Below are positions 8,099-15,710 of a DNA stretch of 32,461 nucleotides, one piece after another; position 1 is the first letter of the stretch, and each line of letters begins with the position of its first letter. Under the pieces are notes generated by a model. It did no database searches, was not told where the DNA came from, and worked only from the letters and a program-made list of their open reading frames with translations. The DNA is from Anaerolineae bacterium (lineage in GTDB: Bacteria > Chloroflexota > Anaerolineae > DRVO01). The position numbers were made by a program, and so were the translations under genes. Where the stretch lies: positions 1 to 32,461 of the forward strand of contig JAAYAV010000176.1 of assembly GCA_012719195.1 (NCBI GenBank), given 5' to 3'.

Positions 8099-9169
8099 CT
8101 ATAGGTATTGAGTGCGGTTTTCGGCCCGGAGTCGGTCTACCAGTTCCTTCACGTCCTGGGACCGGTCCTTGGGGCAGATCAGCAGGGCGTCGTCGGTGTC
8201 CACCACCACGAAGTCCTGCAAGCCGATGGTGGCGATGAGGCGGCGCTCGCCATATATGAGTGAGCCCGTGGTGCCGGAGTGCAGGTGATCGGCACCCAGA
8301 ACGACATTGCCGTCCTCGTCGGGCTCTATGACCTGAGCCAGGCTAGCCCAGGTCCCGACGTCGCTCCAGCCGATCTCGGCCGGGATGACGGCGACGCGAT
8401 CGTCCTTCTCCATCACTCCCACGTCGATGCTGACTGCCTGAACGCCGGCCCAAGCCGCATCCAGGGCCGCCGGCTCGGTGGCAGTGCCCTGGGCGACAGC
8501 GATGGCGTCGAGCGACTCGGCCAGGGCGGGCAAGTGCTGCTCCAGGGCGGAGAAGATGCGGTCGACTCGCCAGACGAACATGCCTGCGTTCCACAGGTGC
8601 CGCCCGCCGGCCAGGAACTGCCGTGCCCTTTCCAGGTCGGGCTTCTCAGTGAAACGTGCCACCCGATGCGCCGAGTGCGGCGCCGCGTGCTCCAGAGGGG
8701 CACCCAATTCGATGTAGCCGTAGCCGGTCTCCGGCCGCGACGGAGTGATGCCGATGGTGACCAGATAACCCCGCTCAGCCTGCTCGACGGCAGCCGCCAC
8801 GACGCTCCGAAACTCGGCCGGGCGTTGGACGATGTGGTCGGCGCTGAGCACGGCCACCATGGCCTCGGGATCGCGTCGCCGGATGGGCAGGCAGCCCAGA
8901 CCGACTGCCGGGGCAGTGTTCTTCCCCGATGGTTCCACGATCACGTTGTACGGCGGGACGGCAGGAAGTTGGCGCACGACCTCGTCGCGGCAAGCGGCGT
9001 TAGTGATGACGTAGACCTGGTCGGCGGGAACGGACGGCCCGAGCCGGTCGTAGGTTTCCTGGAGCATGGTGCGCGGAGACGCCAGGTCCAGCAATTGCTT
9101 GGGCAGGTGGTGGCGGCTGCGGGGCCAGAGGCGCGTCCCTTGACCGCCGGCCAATATGAGCGCGTACAC
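8099..9169 (-). CDS. manC: Mannose-1-phosphate guanylyltransferase
   Basis: Converts mannose-1-phosphate and GTP to GDP-mannose, feeding polysaccharide and glycosylation pathways in the cytoplasm (356 aa). The nucleotidyltransferase loop LAGGQGTRLWPRSR is at residues 6-19; further landmarks are LSADHIV, RPETGYGYIE, FTEKPD, LWNAGMFVW and IGWSDVGTW. I start it at GTG 9169, because AGGAGG stands exactly 8 bases upstream; the open frame extends another 11 codons but those contain the ribosome binding site. There is no C-terminal phosphomannose isomerase domain, so it is the single-domain bacterial form. It lies between dprA and topA, with a hairpin separating it from dprA. Confidence 0.93.
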   Translation of the reverse strand: MYALILAGGQGTRLWPRSRHHLPKQLLDLASPRTMLQETYDRLGPSVPADQVYVITNAACRDEVVRQLPAVPPYNVIVEPSGKNTAPAVGLGCLPIRRRDPEAMVAVLSADHIVQRPAEFRSVVAAAVEQAERGYLVTIGITPSRPETGYGYIELGAPLEHAAPHSAHRVARFTEKPDLERARQFLAGGRHLWNAGMFVWRVDRIFSALEQHLPALAESLDAIAVAQGTATEPAALDAAWAGVQAVSIDVGVMEKDDRVAVIPAEIGWSDVGTWASLAQVIEPDEDGNVVLGADHLHSGTTGSLIYGERRLIATIGLQDFVVVDTDDALLICPKDRSQDVKELVDRLRAENRTQYL

Positions 9170-9198
9170 TGCGCGAACCTCCTGTGTTGATCGGCCCT

Positions 9199-9230
9199 TC
9201 AAAGGAAAGGTCCGCTTCGTAGGGCGGACC
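9199..9230 (-). terminator. Hairpin with U-rich tail after dprA
   Basis: On the minus strand GGTCCGC (9230-9224) pairs with GCGGACC (9215-9209) around an 8-base loop, followed by TTTCCTTT. It starts two bases after the dprA stop and ends about 30 bases before the manC start, leaving no room for a normal separate promoter. It may be a partial terminator or a processing site. Confidence 0.6.
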
Positions 9231-9232
9231 GG

Positions 9233-10360
9233 TCACTCGTGAGTGTACGCGACCCCTGCTTCCCGCACCAGAACATAGTGCATCCCGCCCACGGAGCGGG
9301 CCAGGCCTTTGAGTTCCAACAACGCGAGGGTACTGGAAACCGTGGCTGGAGGGAGGCCGCTCTCTCGCCCGATCTCGTCCACGTGGCGCGGGTCGAGGCT
9401 GAGGGCGCCGAGCACACCGCGCTCGTTCTCGTCGCCGGGCATCGCCAGTCGGACTTCCGTCTGAGCGGCGACCAATTGCAGGTCCATCTCTTCCAGAATA
9501 TCCTCGGCAGTGGTAACCAGCTTGGCCTCACCCCGCTTGATCAGACCGTTGGTGCCCTGGCTCATGGGCCAGAAGATACTGCCCGGGACCGCGTAAGTGT
9601 CCCGTCCCTGCTCGAGGGCGAACTGGGTGGTGATCAGGGCGCCGCTACGCTCCCCCGCCTCGATGACGAGCACGCCGTGGCACATGCCGGAGATGATGCG
9701 GTTGCGCGGCGGGAAGTTCCGGGCATCCGGTCTCGTGCCGAGGGCGTACTCGCTCAGCACGGCGCCACTCTCAGCGATGCGCCGGGCCAGGTCGCGGTGA
9801 CGGGCAGGGTAGACAACGTCCACGCCGCTGCCGAGCACGGCCATGGTCCTTCCCCCCGCGTCGAGGGCCGTCTCATGCGCCACCGCGTCGATGCCCAGCG
9901 CCAACCCGCTGACAACCGTGACGCCCGAAGCTGCCAGGCCGGAGACGATTCGACGGGTCGCTTCCGTGCCGTAACGGGTGGGCCGGCGCGTCCCCACCAC
10001 GGCGACGGCGAGGGTGTCGCACTCCAGGATATCGCCGCGCACGTAGAGCACCGCCGGAGGGGAAGGGATGTGTCGGAGCCGCTCCGGGTACTCGGGATGG
10101 GTGAGGGGCAGGGCCGTCACACCTTTGCCCTCCAGTGTGCCCATCTCCCGATCGGGGTCTATCTCCGGGCGGGCGCGGAGCAGTTCCTCGGCGACGGCGC
10201 GGGGCAGCCCGGCGAAGAGTATCTCGGTCTCCTGCGCCTTCCACGCGCGCTCCAGCGTGCCGAAGCGACCGAGCAAGTGCCGGATGCGGCCGGCGCCCAA
10301 GCCCTGAACGTGGCTGAGGGCAAGCCAGTAGGGGGTGTCGGTTGGTACGTAGTCGGCCAG
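9233..10360 (-). CDS. dprA: DNA-processing protein DprA (apparent CTG start)
   Basis: Single-stranded-DNA-binding RecA loader used in natural transformation (375 aa as drawn). The Rossmann-like core runs from VAVVGTRRPTRYG through SGLALGIDAVAHETAL, VLGSGVDVVYPARH, NFPPRNRIISG, GERSGALITTQFALEQGRD and SQGTNGLIKRGEAKLV. A winged-helix C-terminal domain follows. The first ATG/GTG/TTG in frame is TTG 10300, but this lies inside the conserved N-terminal motif: the codons upstream read DTPYWLALSHVQG, which joins LGAGRIRHLLGRFG. Starting at CTG 10360 restores this and places GGAGG (10371-10367) six bases upstream. The frame is open back to the khpA stop with no standard start codon. The alternative is a sequencing error hiding a normal start. 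Confidence 0.88.
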   Translation of the reverse strand: MADYVPTDTPYWLALSHVQGLGAGRIRHLLGRFGTLERAWKAQETEILFAGLPRAVAEELLRARPEIDPDREMGTLEGKGVTALPLTHPEYPERLRHIPSPPAVLYVRGDILECDTLAVAVVGTRRPTRYGTEATRRIVSGLAASGVTVVSGLALGIDAVAHETALDAGGRTMAVLGSGVDVVYPARHRDLARRIAESGAVLSEYALGTRPDARNFPPRNRIISGMCHGVLVIEAGERSGALITTQFALEQGRDTYAVPGSIFWPMSQGTNGLIKRGEAKLVTTAEDILEEMDLQLVAAQTEVRLAMPGDENERGVLGALSLDPRHVDEIGRESGLPPATVSSTLALLELKGLARSVGGMHYVLVREAGVAYTHE

Positions 10361-10386
10361 AGTTGTCCTCCACCGCAGCGGGGCGG

Positions 10387-10433
10387 AAAACCGGCAGCGC
10401 CACTCGCGGATAGCCGTCCGTAGGCGCTGCCGG
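10387..10433 (-). terminator. Rho-independent-like terminator after khpA
   Basis: Perfect 11-bp arms CCGGCAGCGCC (10433-10423 on the minus strand) and GGCGCTGCCGG (10401-10391) enclose a 21-base loop with a small inner CGGA/TCCG stem, followed by TTTT. It closes the ffh-rpsP-khpA unit and lies only about 16 bases before the dprA ribosome binding site. Confidence 0.7.
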
Positions 10434-10507
10434 TGATGTTTCGGTGCTCTCCCGGCCGCCCCACAGGGCCACAGTGCCGGGAATCGCGGTATGCTGAGGC
10501 CGACGGC

Positions 10508-10735
10508 CTAGTCGATCTCGAGGACGGCGCGCTCGCCCTTCTTCTCTGCGGCGACGCGCAGAACCGTGCGCATGGCGTTGGCTACGCTGCCGCTCTTGCC
10601 AATGACGCGGCCCACGTCGCTCGGGTCCACCCGGAGGCGGTAGAGGGTGGCCCGGGGGCCCGCCATCTCCACGACCTGTACCTTGTCGGGGTAGTCCACC
10701 AGATTGTGGGCGATGAACTCAATCAGACGTCGCAT
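10508..10735 (-). CDS. khpA: KH-domain RNA-binding protein KhpA
   Basis: Small (75 aa) single-KH-domain RNA-binding protein. The GxxG loop is GKSG in VGRVIGKSGSVANAMRTVLR (residues about 41-60), preceded by the family's MRRLIEFIAHNLVDYPDKVQV opening. KhpA with KhpB is known in Gram-positive bacteria as an RNA chaperone affecting cell size; the partner is not in this window. AGGGA sits 8 bases before the ATG. It follows rpsP by 105 bases, the usual rpsP-khpA neighbourhood in many phyla. Confidence 0.92.
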   Translation of the reverse strand: MRRLIEFIAHNLVDYPDKVQVVEMAGPRATLYRLRVDPSDVGRVIGKSGSVANAMRTVLRVAAEKKGERAVLEID

Positions 10736-10840
10736 ATGCCATCCCTAGTCTGAACTGGTGACGCCCACTCGAGGACTGGTTAGTCGCTCGGGGGCTCTGT
10801 TGGGCAAAGCGTACGCGCCCGCGACCCAGATAGGGCCTGA

Positions 10841-11110
10841 TCAGGCGGTGGCGGCGGAATCGCTCTCGGCCGCGCGCCGCTGGCGGCTGGCCAGGAGTCG
10901 GTCCACCGTTTCGCTGCACTGGGCGCCGACACCACGCCAGTACTCGAGGCGATCGTCCTGAACTTCCACTACGGGCGGGTCCACCAACGGATTGTAGTAG
11001 CCGATGTTCTCCAGAAAGCGGCCGTCGCGAGGCGAACGGCTGTCGGCGACCACGATGCGATATGAAGGCTGACCCTTGGCGCCGACGCGGCGCAGACGAA
11101 TCCTCAGCAT
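10841..11110 (-). CDS. rpsP: 30S ribosomal protein S16
   Basis: 89-residue ribosomal protein of the small subunit body. The start MLRIRLRRVGAKGQPSYRIV, then ADSRSPRDGRFLENIGYYNP and the VGAQCSETV segment (the usual xGAqPtdtV) are diagnostic. GAGGG precedes the ATG by 8 bases. The C-terminus is short and Ala/Ser-rich. It follows ffh by 73 bases. A 12-bp palindrome GCCTGATCAGGC (10835-10846) overlaps its stop codon. Confidence 0.97.
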   Translation of the reverse strand: MLRIRLRRVGAKGQPSYRIVVADSRSPRDGRFLENIGYYNPLVDPPVVEVQDDRLEYWRGVGAQCSETVDRLLASRQRRAAESDSAATA

Positions 11111-11183
11111 GTACTTTTCCCTCTCCCTCTAGCTACCGAAAGGTTGCCCGGTCAATCACACTCTTCGTCTCCGGCGACGAAGA

Positions 11184-12506
11184 CTAGCGGAACAGCGAGG
11201 TGACCCCGCGGACCTTACCGCGGGAGAACACCTTCATCATCTTCTGCGCCTGCCGGAACTGCTGCAGAAGGGCGTTGACGTCCTGAACTGTGGTACCGCT
11301 GCCCTGGGCGATGCGGCGCTTGCGGCTGCCGTTTATCACCTGGGGATTGCGGCGTTCCTCCCGAGTCATGCTGCTGATGATGGCCTCGATACGCCCCATC
11401 TCCCGATCGGTGTCGGCTTGGGCCAACTCCTTGCTGACAGAGCCGAAGCCGGGAATCATCTCCAGAATCTGTGTCAGCGGCCCCATCTGCTTGAGCTGGC
11501 GGAACTGCTCCTGGAAGTCCTCCAGGTTGAAGGAGGCGTTCCGGAGCTTCTGCTCCATCTCCGCCGCCCGGGCCTTGTCGAAGCTCGACTCCGCCTTCTC
11601 GATAAGGGACAGCATGTCGCCCATGCCTAGTATGCGGGAGGCGAGGCGCTCCGGGTAGAAAGGCTCCAGCGCATCCGTGCGCTCGCCGGTGGCCAGGAAC
11701 TTGATCGGGACGCCGGTAACCTCGCGTACCGAGATGGCGGCACCACCGCGGGCATCGCCGTCCACCTTGGTGAGGATCAGTCCCGTCAACGGGACGGCGC
11801 GGTTGAACTCCTCCGCGACGCGCACCGCGTCCTGCCCGGTCATGGCGTCGGCGATGAGCAGTACCTCGGCCGGGTTGGCGACAGAGCGGACGGCCTTCAG
11901 CTCGTCCATCATGCGCTCGTCGATGTGCAGGCGGCCGGCCGTGTCCAGAATGACGACCGAGTTGCCCTTGCTGCGGGCCTCCGCCAGGGCGCCCTGGGCG
12001 ATCTTGACCGGGTCCTCCCCGGCCGCGCCAGTGAATACCGGCACTCCGATGCCCTGCCCCAGAACCAGCAGCTGTTGCACGGCGGCCGGGCGGTAGACAT
12101 CGGCTGCCACCAGAAGGGGCTTATGTCCCTCCGACTTGAGCCGCACGGCCAGCTTGGCCGCCGTCGTGGTCTTGCCCGAGCCCTGCAGGCCGGCGAGCAT
12201 GATGACGTGCGGTGAACTCCCCCCTAGGTTCAGGGGGGCGCTGTCGCCCAGGGTCGTGATCAACTCCTCTTGGACGATCTTCACCACTTGCTGGGCCGGG
12301 CTGAGGCTCTTGGTCACCTCGATGCCTACGGCACGCTCGCGCACCCGATTGACCAAGTCGCGCACGACCTTGTAGTTGACGTCCGCCTCGAGCAACGCCA
12401 TGCGAACGTCCCTCATGGCGTTACTGACATCGGCCTCGGTCACCACGCCGTGGCGCTGAAGCTTGCCAAAGGTCTCTTGTAGCTTCTCGGTCAGGCTCTC
12501 GAACAT
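11184..12506 (-). CDS. ffh: Signal recognition particle protein Ffh
   Basis: SRP54-type GTPase (440 aa) that targets nascent membrane proteins to FtsY and SecYEG. The N domain (about 1-88) is followed by the G domain with GLQGSGKTT (106-114), DTAGR, TKVDGDARGGA and the M domain starting near LGMGDMLSLIEKA, with the RNA-binding SGTTVQDVNALLQQF segment. I take ATG 12506 (MFESLTEKL) because it matches the family's N-terminus; the frame also has TTG three codons earlier. It leads the ffh-rpsP-khpA group and has its own promoter and a 5' leader hairpin. No SRP RNA gene was recognised nearby. Confidence 0.97.
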   Translation of the reverse strand: MFESLTEKLQETFGKLQRHGVVTEADVSNAMRDVRMALLEADVNYKVVRDLVNRVRERAVGIEVTKSLSPAQQVVKIVQEELITTLGDSAPLNLGGSSPHVIMLAGLQGSGKTTTAAKLAVRLKSEGHKPLLVAADVYRPAAVQQLLVLGQGIGVPVFTGAAGEDPVKIAQGALAEARSKGNSVVILDTAGRLHIDERMMDELKAVRSVANPAEVLLIADAMTGQDAVRVAEEFNRAVPLTGLILTKVDGDARGGAAISVREVTGVPIKFLATGERTDALEPFYPERLASRILGMGDMLSLIEKAESSFDKARAAEMEQKLRNASFNLEDFQEQFRQLKQMGPLTQILEMIPGFGSVSKELAQADTDREMGRIEAIISSMTREERRNPQVINGSRKRRIAQGSGTTVQDVNALLQQFRQAQKMMKVFSRGKVRGVTSLFR

Positions 12507-12524
12507 GACTCCCAACTCTAAGAA

Positions 12525-12545
12525 GCGCCGTTCACCGAACGGCGC
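12525..12545 (-). promoter_or_regulatory. Stable hairpin at the 5' end of the ffh leader
   Basis: A perfect 9-bp stem GCGCCGTTC/GAACGGCGC with a 3-base loop lies between the predicted ffh transcription start (about 12547) and the ATG. On the minus strand it is followed by TTCTTAG, so a weak terminator for the upstream gene is the alternative. Confidence 0.5.
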
Positions 12546-12553
12546 GACAAGTT

Positions 12554-12582
12554 ATTCTAGCTGAGCGGTCCGGGCTGGGCAA
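12554..12582 (-). promoter_or_regulatory. Promoter of ffh
   Basis: On the minus strand TTGCCC (12582-12577, 4/6) and TAGAAT (12559-12554, 5/6) are separated by exactly 17 bases, about 48 bases before the ffh ATG. A GGGC-TTTT-GCCC mini-hairpin overlaps the -35 side. Confidence 0.6.
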
Positions 12583-12627
12583 AAGCCCGCCGCTCCCGGC
12601 CCGCCGCAGACCCCTCCGGGGGCCCAC

Positions 12628-13476
12628 TCACGGCACCAAGTCCTCGAGCGCCGACCTGACACCCTCCAGGAAGGAACCGAACTGGTCCACTCTAGTCTGC
12701 ACCGCTTCCACATCGCTCTGGATAGTGTCCAGCGACGCCTGCAGTTCCTCGACCTGGGTGGAGGCATCTTCCAGCGCCTGGACGCGGCGGTCCGTCGCCG
12801 CAAGGCTGCTTTCGAACGCGGTGGTTGCCGCTTCTAGGTGCTCGACCCGAGCGCCGAGCGCGGCGGTCTCGGCCTCCATGGTGGCCAGCGGCTGCACCAC
12901 CGCGCGCTCCCACTCCTGGCGCGGGACATAGTAGAGCCCCTGGTTGAGGGTGTATAGGAGCGACAGCGTGAGCAGCGTCCCCAGCAGCGCCCCCGATCCG
13001 ACCAACAGGGCGGCGCGCCCGCGGTCGAGAGCGGTGGCGGCTTCGTCTGGCGCGGGGGAGTCTGTGACCAGGGCGGTTTCGGCCTCGCCGAAGAGCACCG
13101 CCGGGTTCACTCCGCCATAGCTGCGCGGCCAGTTCTCATCGGCACTAAACGCAGTTGGCCGCTCCCCCGGACCAGCCTCGCTAGGAGCGGGAGCGGCACC
13201 GCTTGTGCCCCCTTCCGGGGGCGACTCCGCTTCCGGCGCCGGCGGCGACTCACCGGGCGGGACGCAGTCCGGCCCCTCCACCGACAGATGGCCGCGAAGT
13301 CGCGCGAGCAGGGCGGCGGTCATGCCGGGGACGGCGGCGAGGTCGTCGACAGCCGCCAATGGTTGGCATAACCGGTAGTCGAGGATGCGGCGCGCCAGAG
13401 CCGGTCCCACTCCCGGCAGAGCGCACAACTCCTCGAATGTGGCTGTTGGCAGGTGCAACTGCCCGCCGGCCGCCAT
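12628..13476 (-). CDS. Helix-hairpin-helix membrane protein with coiled coil
   Basis: 282-residue protein of unknown role. The N-terminus carries a ComEA-like helix-hairpin-helix module (about residues 8-65; LPTATFEELCALPGVGPALA and a second copy LAAVPGMTAALLARLRGHL). A Pro/Ala/Glu-rich disordered linker (about 70-150) is followed by one membrane helix (about 156-177, LLVGSGALLGTLLTLSLLY). The C-terminal ~100 residues form a coiled coil with heptad-like hydrophobics. There is no N-terminal signal peptide, so the DNA-binding-like module should be cytoplasmic and the coiled coil outside. ATG 13476 is preferred over the GTG 9 codons upstream because GGGAGGG lies just before it. It stands alone before ffh with its own promoter. 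It is not ComEA, which has the opposite orientation. Confidence 0.75.
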   Translation of the reverse strand: MAAGGQLHLPTATFEELCALPGVGPALARRILDYRLCQPLAAVDDLAAVPGMTAALLARLRGHLSVEGPDCVPPGESPPAPEAESPPEGGTSGAAPAPSEAGPGERPTAFSADENWPRSYGGVNPAVLFGEAETALVTDSPAPDEAATALDRGRAALLVGSGALLGTLLTLSLLYTLNQGLYYVPRQEWERAVVQPLATMEAETAALGARVEHLEAATTAFESSLAATDRRVQALEDASTQVEELQASLDTIQSDVEAVQTRVDQFGSFLEGVRSALEDLVP

Positions 13477-13543
13477 GATCCCTCCCGTGTGACAGCGCCG
13501 CACAACCCTCGGTTAGCGCTGGAAGGCGCAGGACTAGATGGAA

Positions 13544-13552
13544 AGTATAGCA
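13544..13552 (-). promoter_or_regulatory. Extended -10 promoter of the helix-hairpin-helix gene
   Basis: TGCTATACT on the minus strand is an extended -10 element with a 5/6 match hexamer, about 70 bases before the start codon. No good -35 is visible, as expected for this promoter class. Confidence 0.5.
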
Positions 13553-13601
13553 TTGCCGCCAGGTCGCGGCCAGGTGTGTCAGGAGGAACGGCTGCGCCTG
13601 C

Positions 13602-15500
13602 CTACCCTGTGCTCACCACCATCGGCAGGTATAGGGCGGCGCTGGAGTCAGGGTCGGTGTGCTGCTGCGAGGCGGCTACGTCAACGGTACCGGACCAGGT
13701 GGCGGGAAGCGTCCAGGGGTCGGCGGTGCCGGCGCGGACCTCCAGGGTGTGGCTGCCGGGCACCAGGCCCTCGAGGGTGTAGGAGAAGCGGCCGGAGTCG
13801 TCCTCGTCGCCGGGGGTGGGCAGGGGGCGCCAGGCCGCCGAGTCCACGCGAACCTCCAGCGTTGCCAGGGGGCCGGTCCCATCTTCGACCAAGACTCGAC
13901 CGAAGACGGTGACCGGTCCGTCCTCCGCAGTCTCGACTTCAGCTTCGATGGTGACAGCGCTTACGGGAGGACTTCCTTCCTGGATGGTCAGGGTGTCTTG
14001 GGCCGAGCCGGCCGTGCCCCGATCGTTGGTGAACCTTACCTCGATGAGCCACTCCCCGACGGGTGCTGCTGGAAGGGTGAGCTCGAAGAGCTCGCCGGTG
14101 CCGTCGCAGGCGCCATCGCCGCAGAGGAGCGCGAACCACGGTCCCTGGTTTACCCGGTAGTGGCCGCGGGCGATGTGGTTGATGGTGATGGGCGCGCGTG
14201 TCGGGCTGGGGTAGGGTATGTCGGTCGCACTGCCAATCAGAGTGACCCCGTCGCCATCGCTGGTTACGGAGAGCTCCACCGCGACCTCGGTGTCGACCGG
14301 GTCGAGCAGGCCGTCTCCGTCTGAGTCTCGCCAGCCGACCTGAGCTGCCGAACAAGGGCAGAGCTGGCCCAGGCGGTAAGGCTGCAGGCCGCCGCGCATG
14401 ATGCAGCCCACGTCAGTCTGGCCGTCGGCCTCGGCGTTGTAGGTGGGTACCCCCAGATAGCCGGAGATGTTGGCCGAGGTGACCCCGGAGGCGGCGTACT
14501 CATCCATGGCGCCGAAGATGTGTCCCATCTCGTGCGCGACTACAGCCGCCATGTTCTCGGGGCCGTAACCGTTGTTGCCGTACGTCACCACCATGTAGGG
14601 GCCGTGGATGTAGCTGTAGGCGAAGTAGCCGTCTTCGAAGCGATTGTCGGCGTCGTTGAGGCTGTCGACCACGTAGATGGTGAAGGCCCAGTCCGCCTGG
14701 CGGGCGTCGCGAACGGCGCGGTTCAGCAGCCGCGTGGCCGTCAGGTAGGACGAGTGGCGGAAGCCCAACTGCTGCGTGGCTTCAGAGATCCAGAGCCGAT
14801 CCTCGCTGTGGGGTCGCGAGATGGGCTCGTAGGAGACGGGGAGCGGGCGGGTGAAGTGGTCTTGGTAGACGAACTCGAGCGGGGCCTGCGGCTGTCGTGC
14901 CTGCCACCAACTGGTAGCGCGCACCACTTCCGTGAACACGTGCTGCTGTCGCTCCGGGCTCCAGTCCTCGGCGTTGGCGTCGACGGCGCCGCTGCTGTCC
15001 ACCAACACTAAGCTCACCGCCACTTTGCCGATCATGAACTCGCTCTGCTGGTAGAGCGAGGGGTCGAGCGCCTGGCCGCCCAGTTCGGGCTGGTCGGTCG
15101 CCAGGAGCACGTCGTTCTCAGGGGGCTGGATGTCCACGACATCGTAGTCTACGGGGGCGCCGAGCGCCTCCCAGACGGCAACCAGGCTTTGGGACTCGGG
15201 CGACAACGAATCGCGGATGCCGGCGGGGACCGCGTCGGCGGTGACGTAGTTGGCCCTGCCCTCCTGCACCTGGAGCACGGCCGCGGCGGGGTCGATCTCT
15301 GCAATGAGCCCCAGCCCGGGGAAGGCATGGAGCACGCGACCCCCCGCCGTCTGCAGGGCGGTGTACAGATCCTCATAGCGGCCATCGGCGGTCAGCAAGA
15401 GGTGTGCTGGAGAGGAAGCGGCGGCATGGACGGGCGCCAGGGCAGTGAAGGTGATGATCAGTGCCACGAGAATGGCGGCCCTGGAAACTGGATGCCGCAT
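13602..15500 (-). CDS. Secreted zinc metalloprotease-like protein
   Basis: 632-residue exported protein. A signal peptide is clear (MRHPVSRAAILVALIITFTA, cleavage near AHAA-like PVHAAASS at about 27). The zinc-binding helix AHEMGHIFGAMDEY gives H323, E324, H327 with G330 and D333/E334, a metzincin-like HExxHxxGxxD pattern. A CIMRGG segment about 40 residues later may be the Met-turn. A calcium-loop-like DSDGDGLLDPVD follows, then two Ig/beta-sandwich-like regions to the end. The C-terminus AALYLPMVVSTG resembles the Tyr-Leu-Pro ending that I recall from many Chloroflexota exported proteins. GGGAGG lies 11 bases before the ATG. Divergent from the acid-sugar kinase operon. The substrate is unknown and the family (M6- or M64-like) is unassigned. 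Confidence 0.8.
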   Translation of the reverse strand: MRHPVSRAAILVALIITFTALAPVHAAASSPAHLLLTADGRYEDLYTALQTAGGRVLHAFPGLGLIAEIDPAAAVLQVQEGRANYVTADAVPAGIRDSLSPESQSLVAVWEALGAPVDYDVVDIQPPENDVLLATDQPELGGQALDPSLYQQSEFMIGKVAVSLVLVDSSGAVDANAEDWSPERQQHVFTEVVRATSWWQARQPQAPLEFVYQDHFTRPLPVSYEPISRPHSEDRLWISEATQQLGFRHSSYLTATRLLNRAVRDARQADWAFTIYVVDSLNDADNRFEDGYFAYSYIHGPYMVVTYGNNGYGPENMAAVVAHEMGHIFGAMDEYAASGVTSANISGYLGVPTYNAEADGQTDVGCIMRGGLQPYRLGQLCPCSAAQVGWRDSDGDGLLDPVDTEVAVELSVTSDGDGVTLIGSATDIPYPSPTRAPITINHIARGHYRVNQGPWFALLCGDGACDGTGELFELTLPAAPVGEWLIEVRFTNDRGTAGSAQDTLTIQEGSPPVSAVTIEAEVETAEDGPVTVFGRVLVEDGTGPLATLEVRVDSAAWRPLPTPGDEDDSGRFSYTLEGLVPGSHTLEVRAGTADPWTLPATWSGTVDVAASQQHTDPDSSAALYLPMVVSTG

Positions 15501-15626
15501 TGGCGCTCGAACCTCCCGTCACGCGCCCGCAGACACGGACTGCTACCAACGGATCGGCCCCCAGTAGGCATTCGCAGATGGGCATTTGGTACTAGACGGG
15601 CTTTTCGTGGGTGCGCCGGGGCAGCG

Positions 15627-15632
15627 TATAAT
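15627..15632 (+). promoter_or_regulatory. -10 element of the acid-sugar operon
   Basis: Perfect TATAAT about 80 bases before the kinase start, in the 210-base divergent region (15501-15710). No convincing -35 was found 16-18 bases upstream. A small CTCCG/CGGAG hairpin lies in the predicted leader. Nothing else is recognised in this gap. Confidence 0.45.
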
Positions 15633-15710
15633 GCCCGGGCACTCCGCGGCGGAGCCGGACTGGACCGGCGAAGGAGCGTAGGACTGACGAAGGAAGGCAG
15701 TGCGCGCCTG

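Noticed and set aside
10835..10846. Perfect palindrome GCCTGATCAGGC over the rpsP stop codon
   Set aside because: No loop and no regulatory context; a chance 12-mer is plausible in this composition.
12570..12599. Nested CCGGG/CCCGG and GGGC-TTTT-GCCC hairpin as terminator of the helix-hairpin-helix gene
   Set aside because: No T tail follows and it overlaps the ffh -35; it remains possible but unsupported.
15189..15710. Long upstream extension of the DUF1537 kinase frame
   Set aside because: It runs through the start of the divergent protease gene and the promoter region; the conserved N-terminus begins at 15711.
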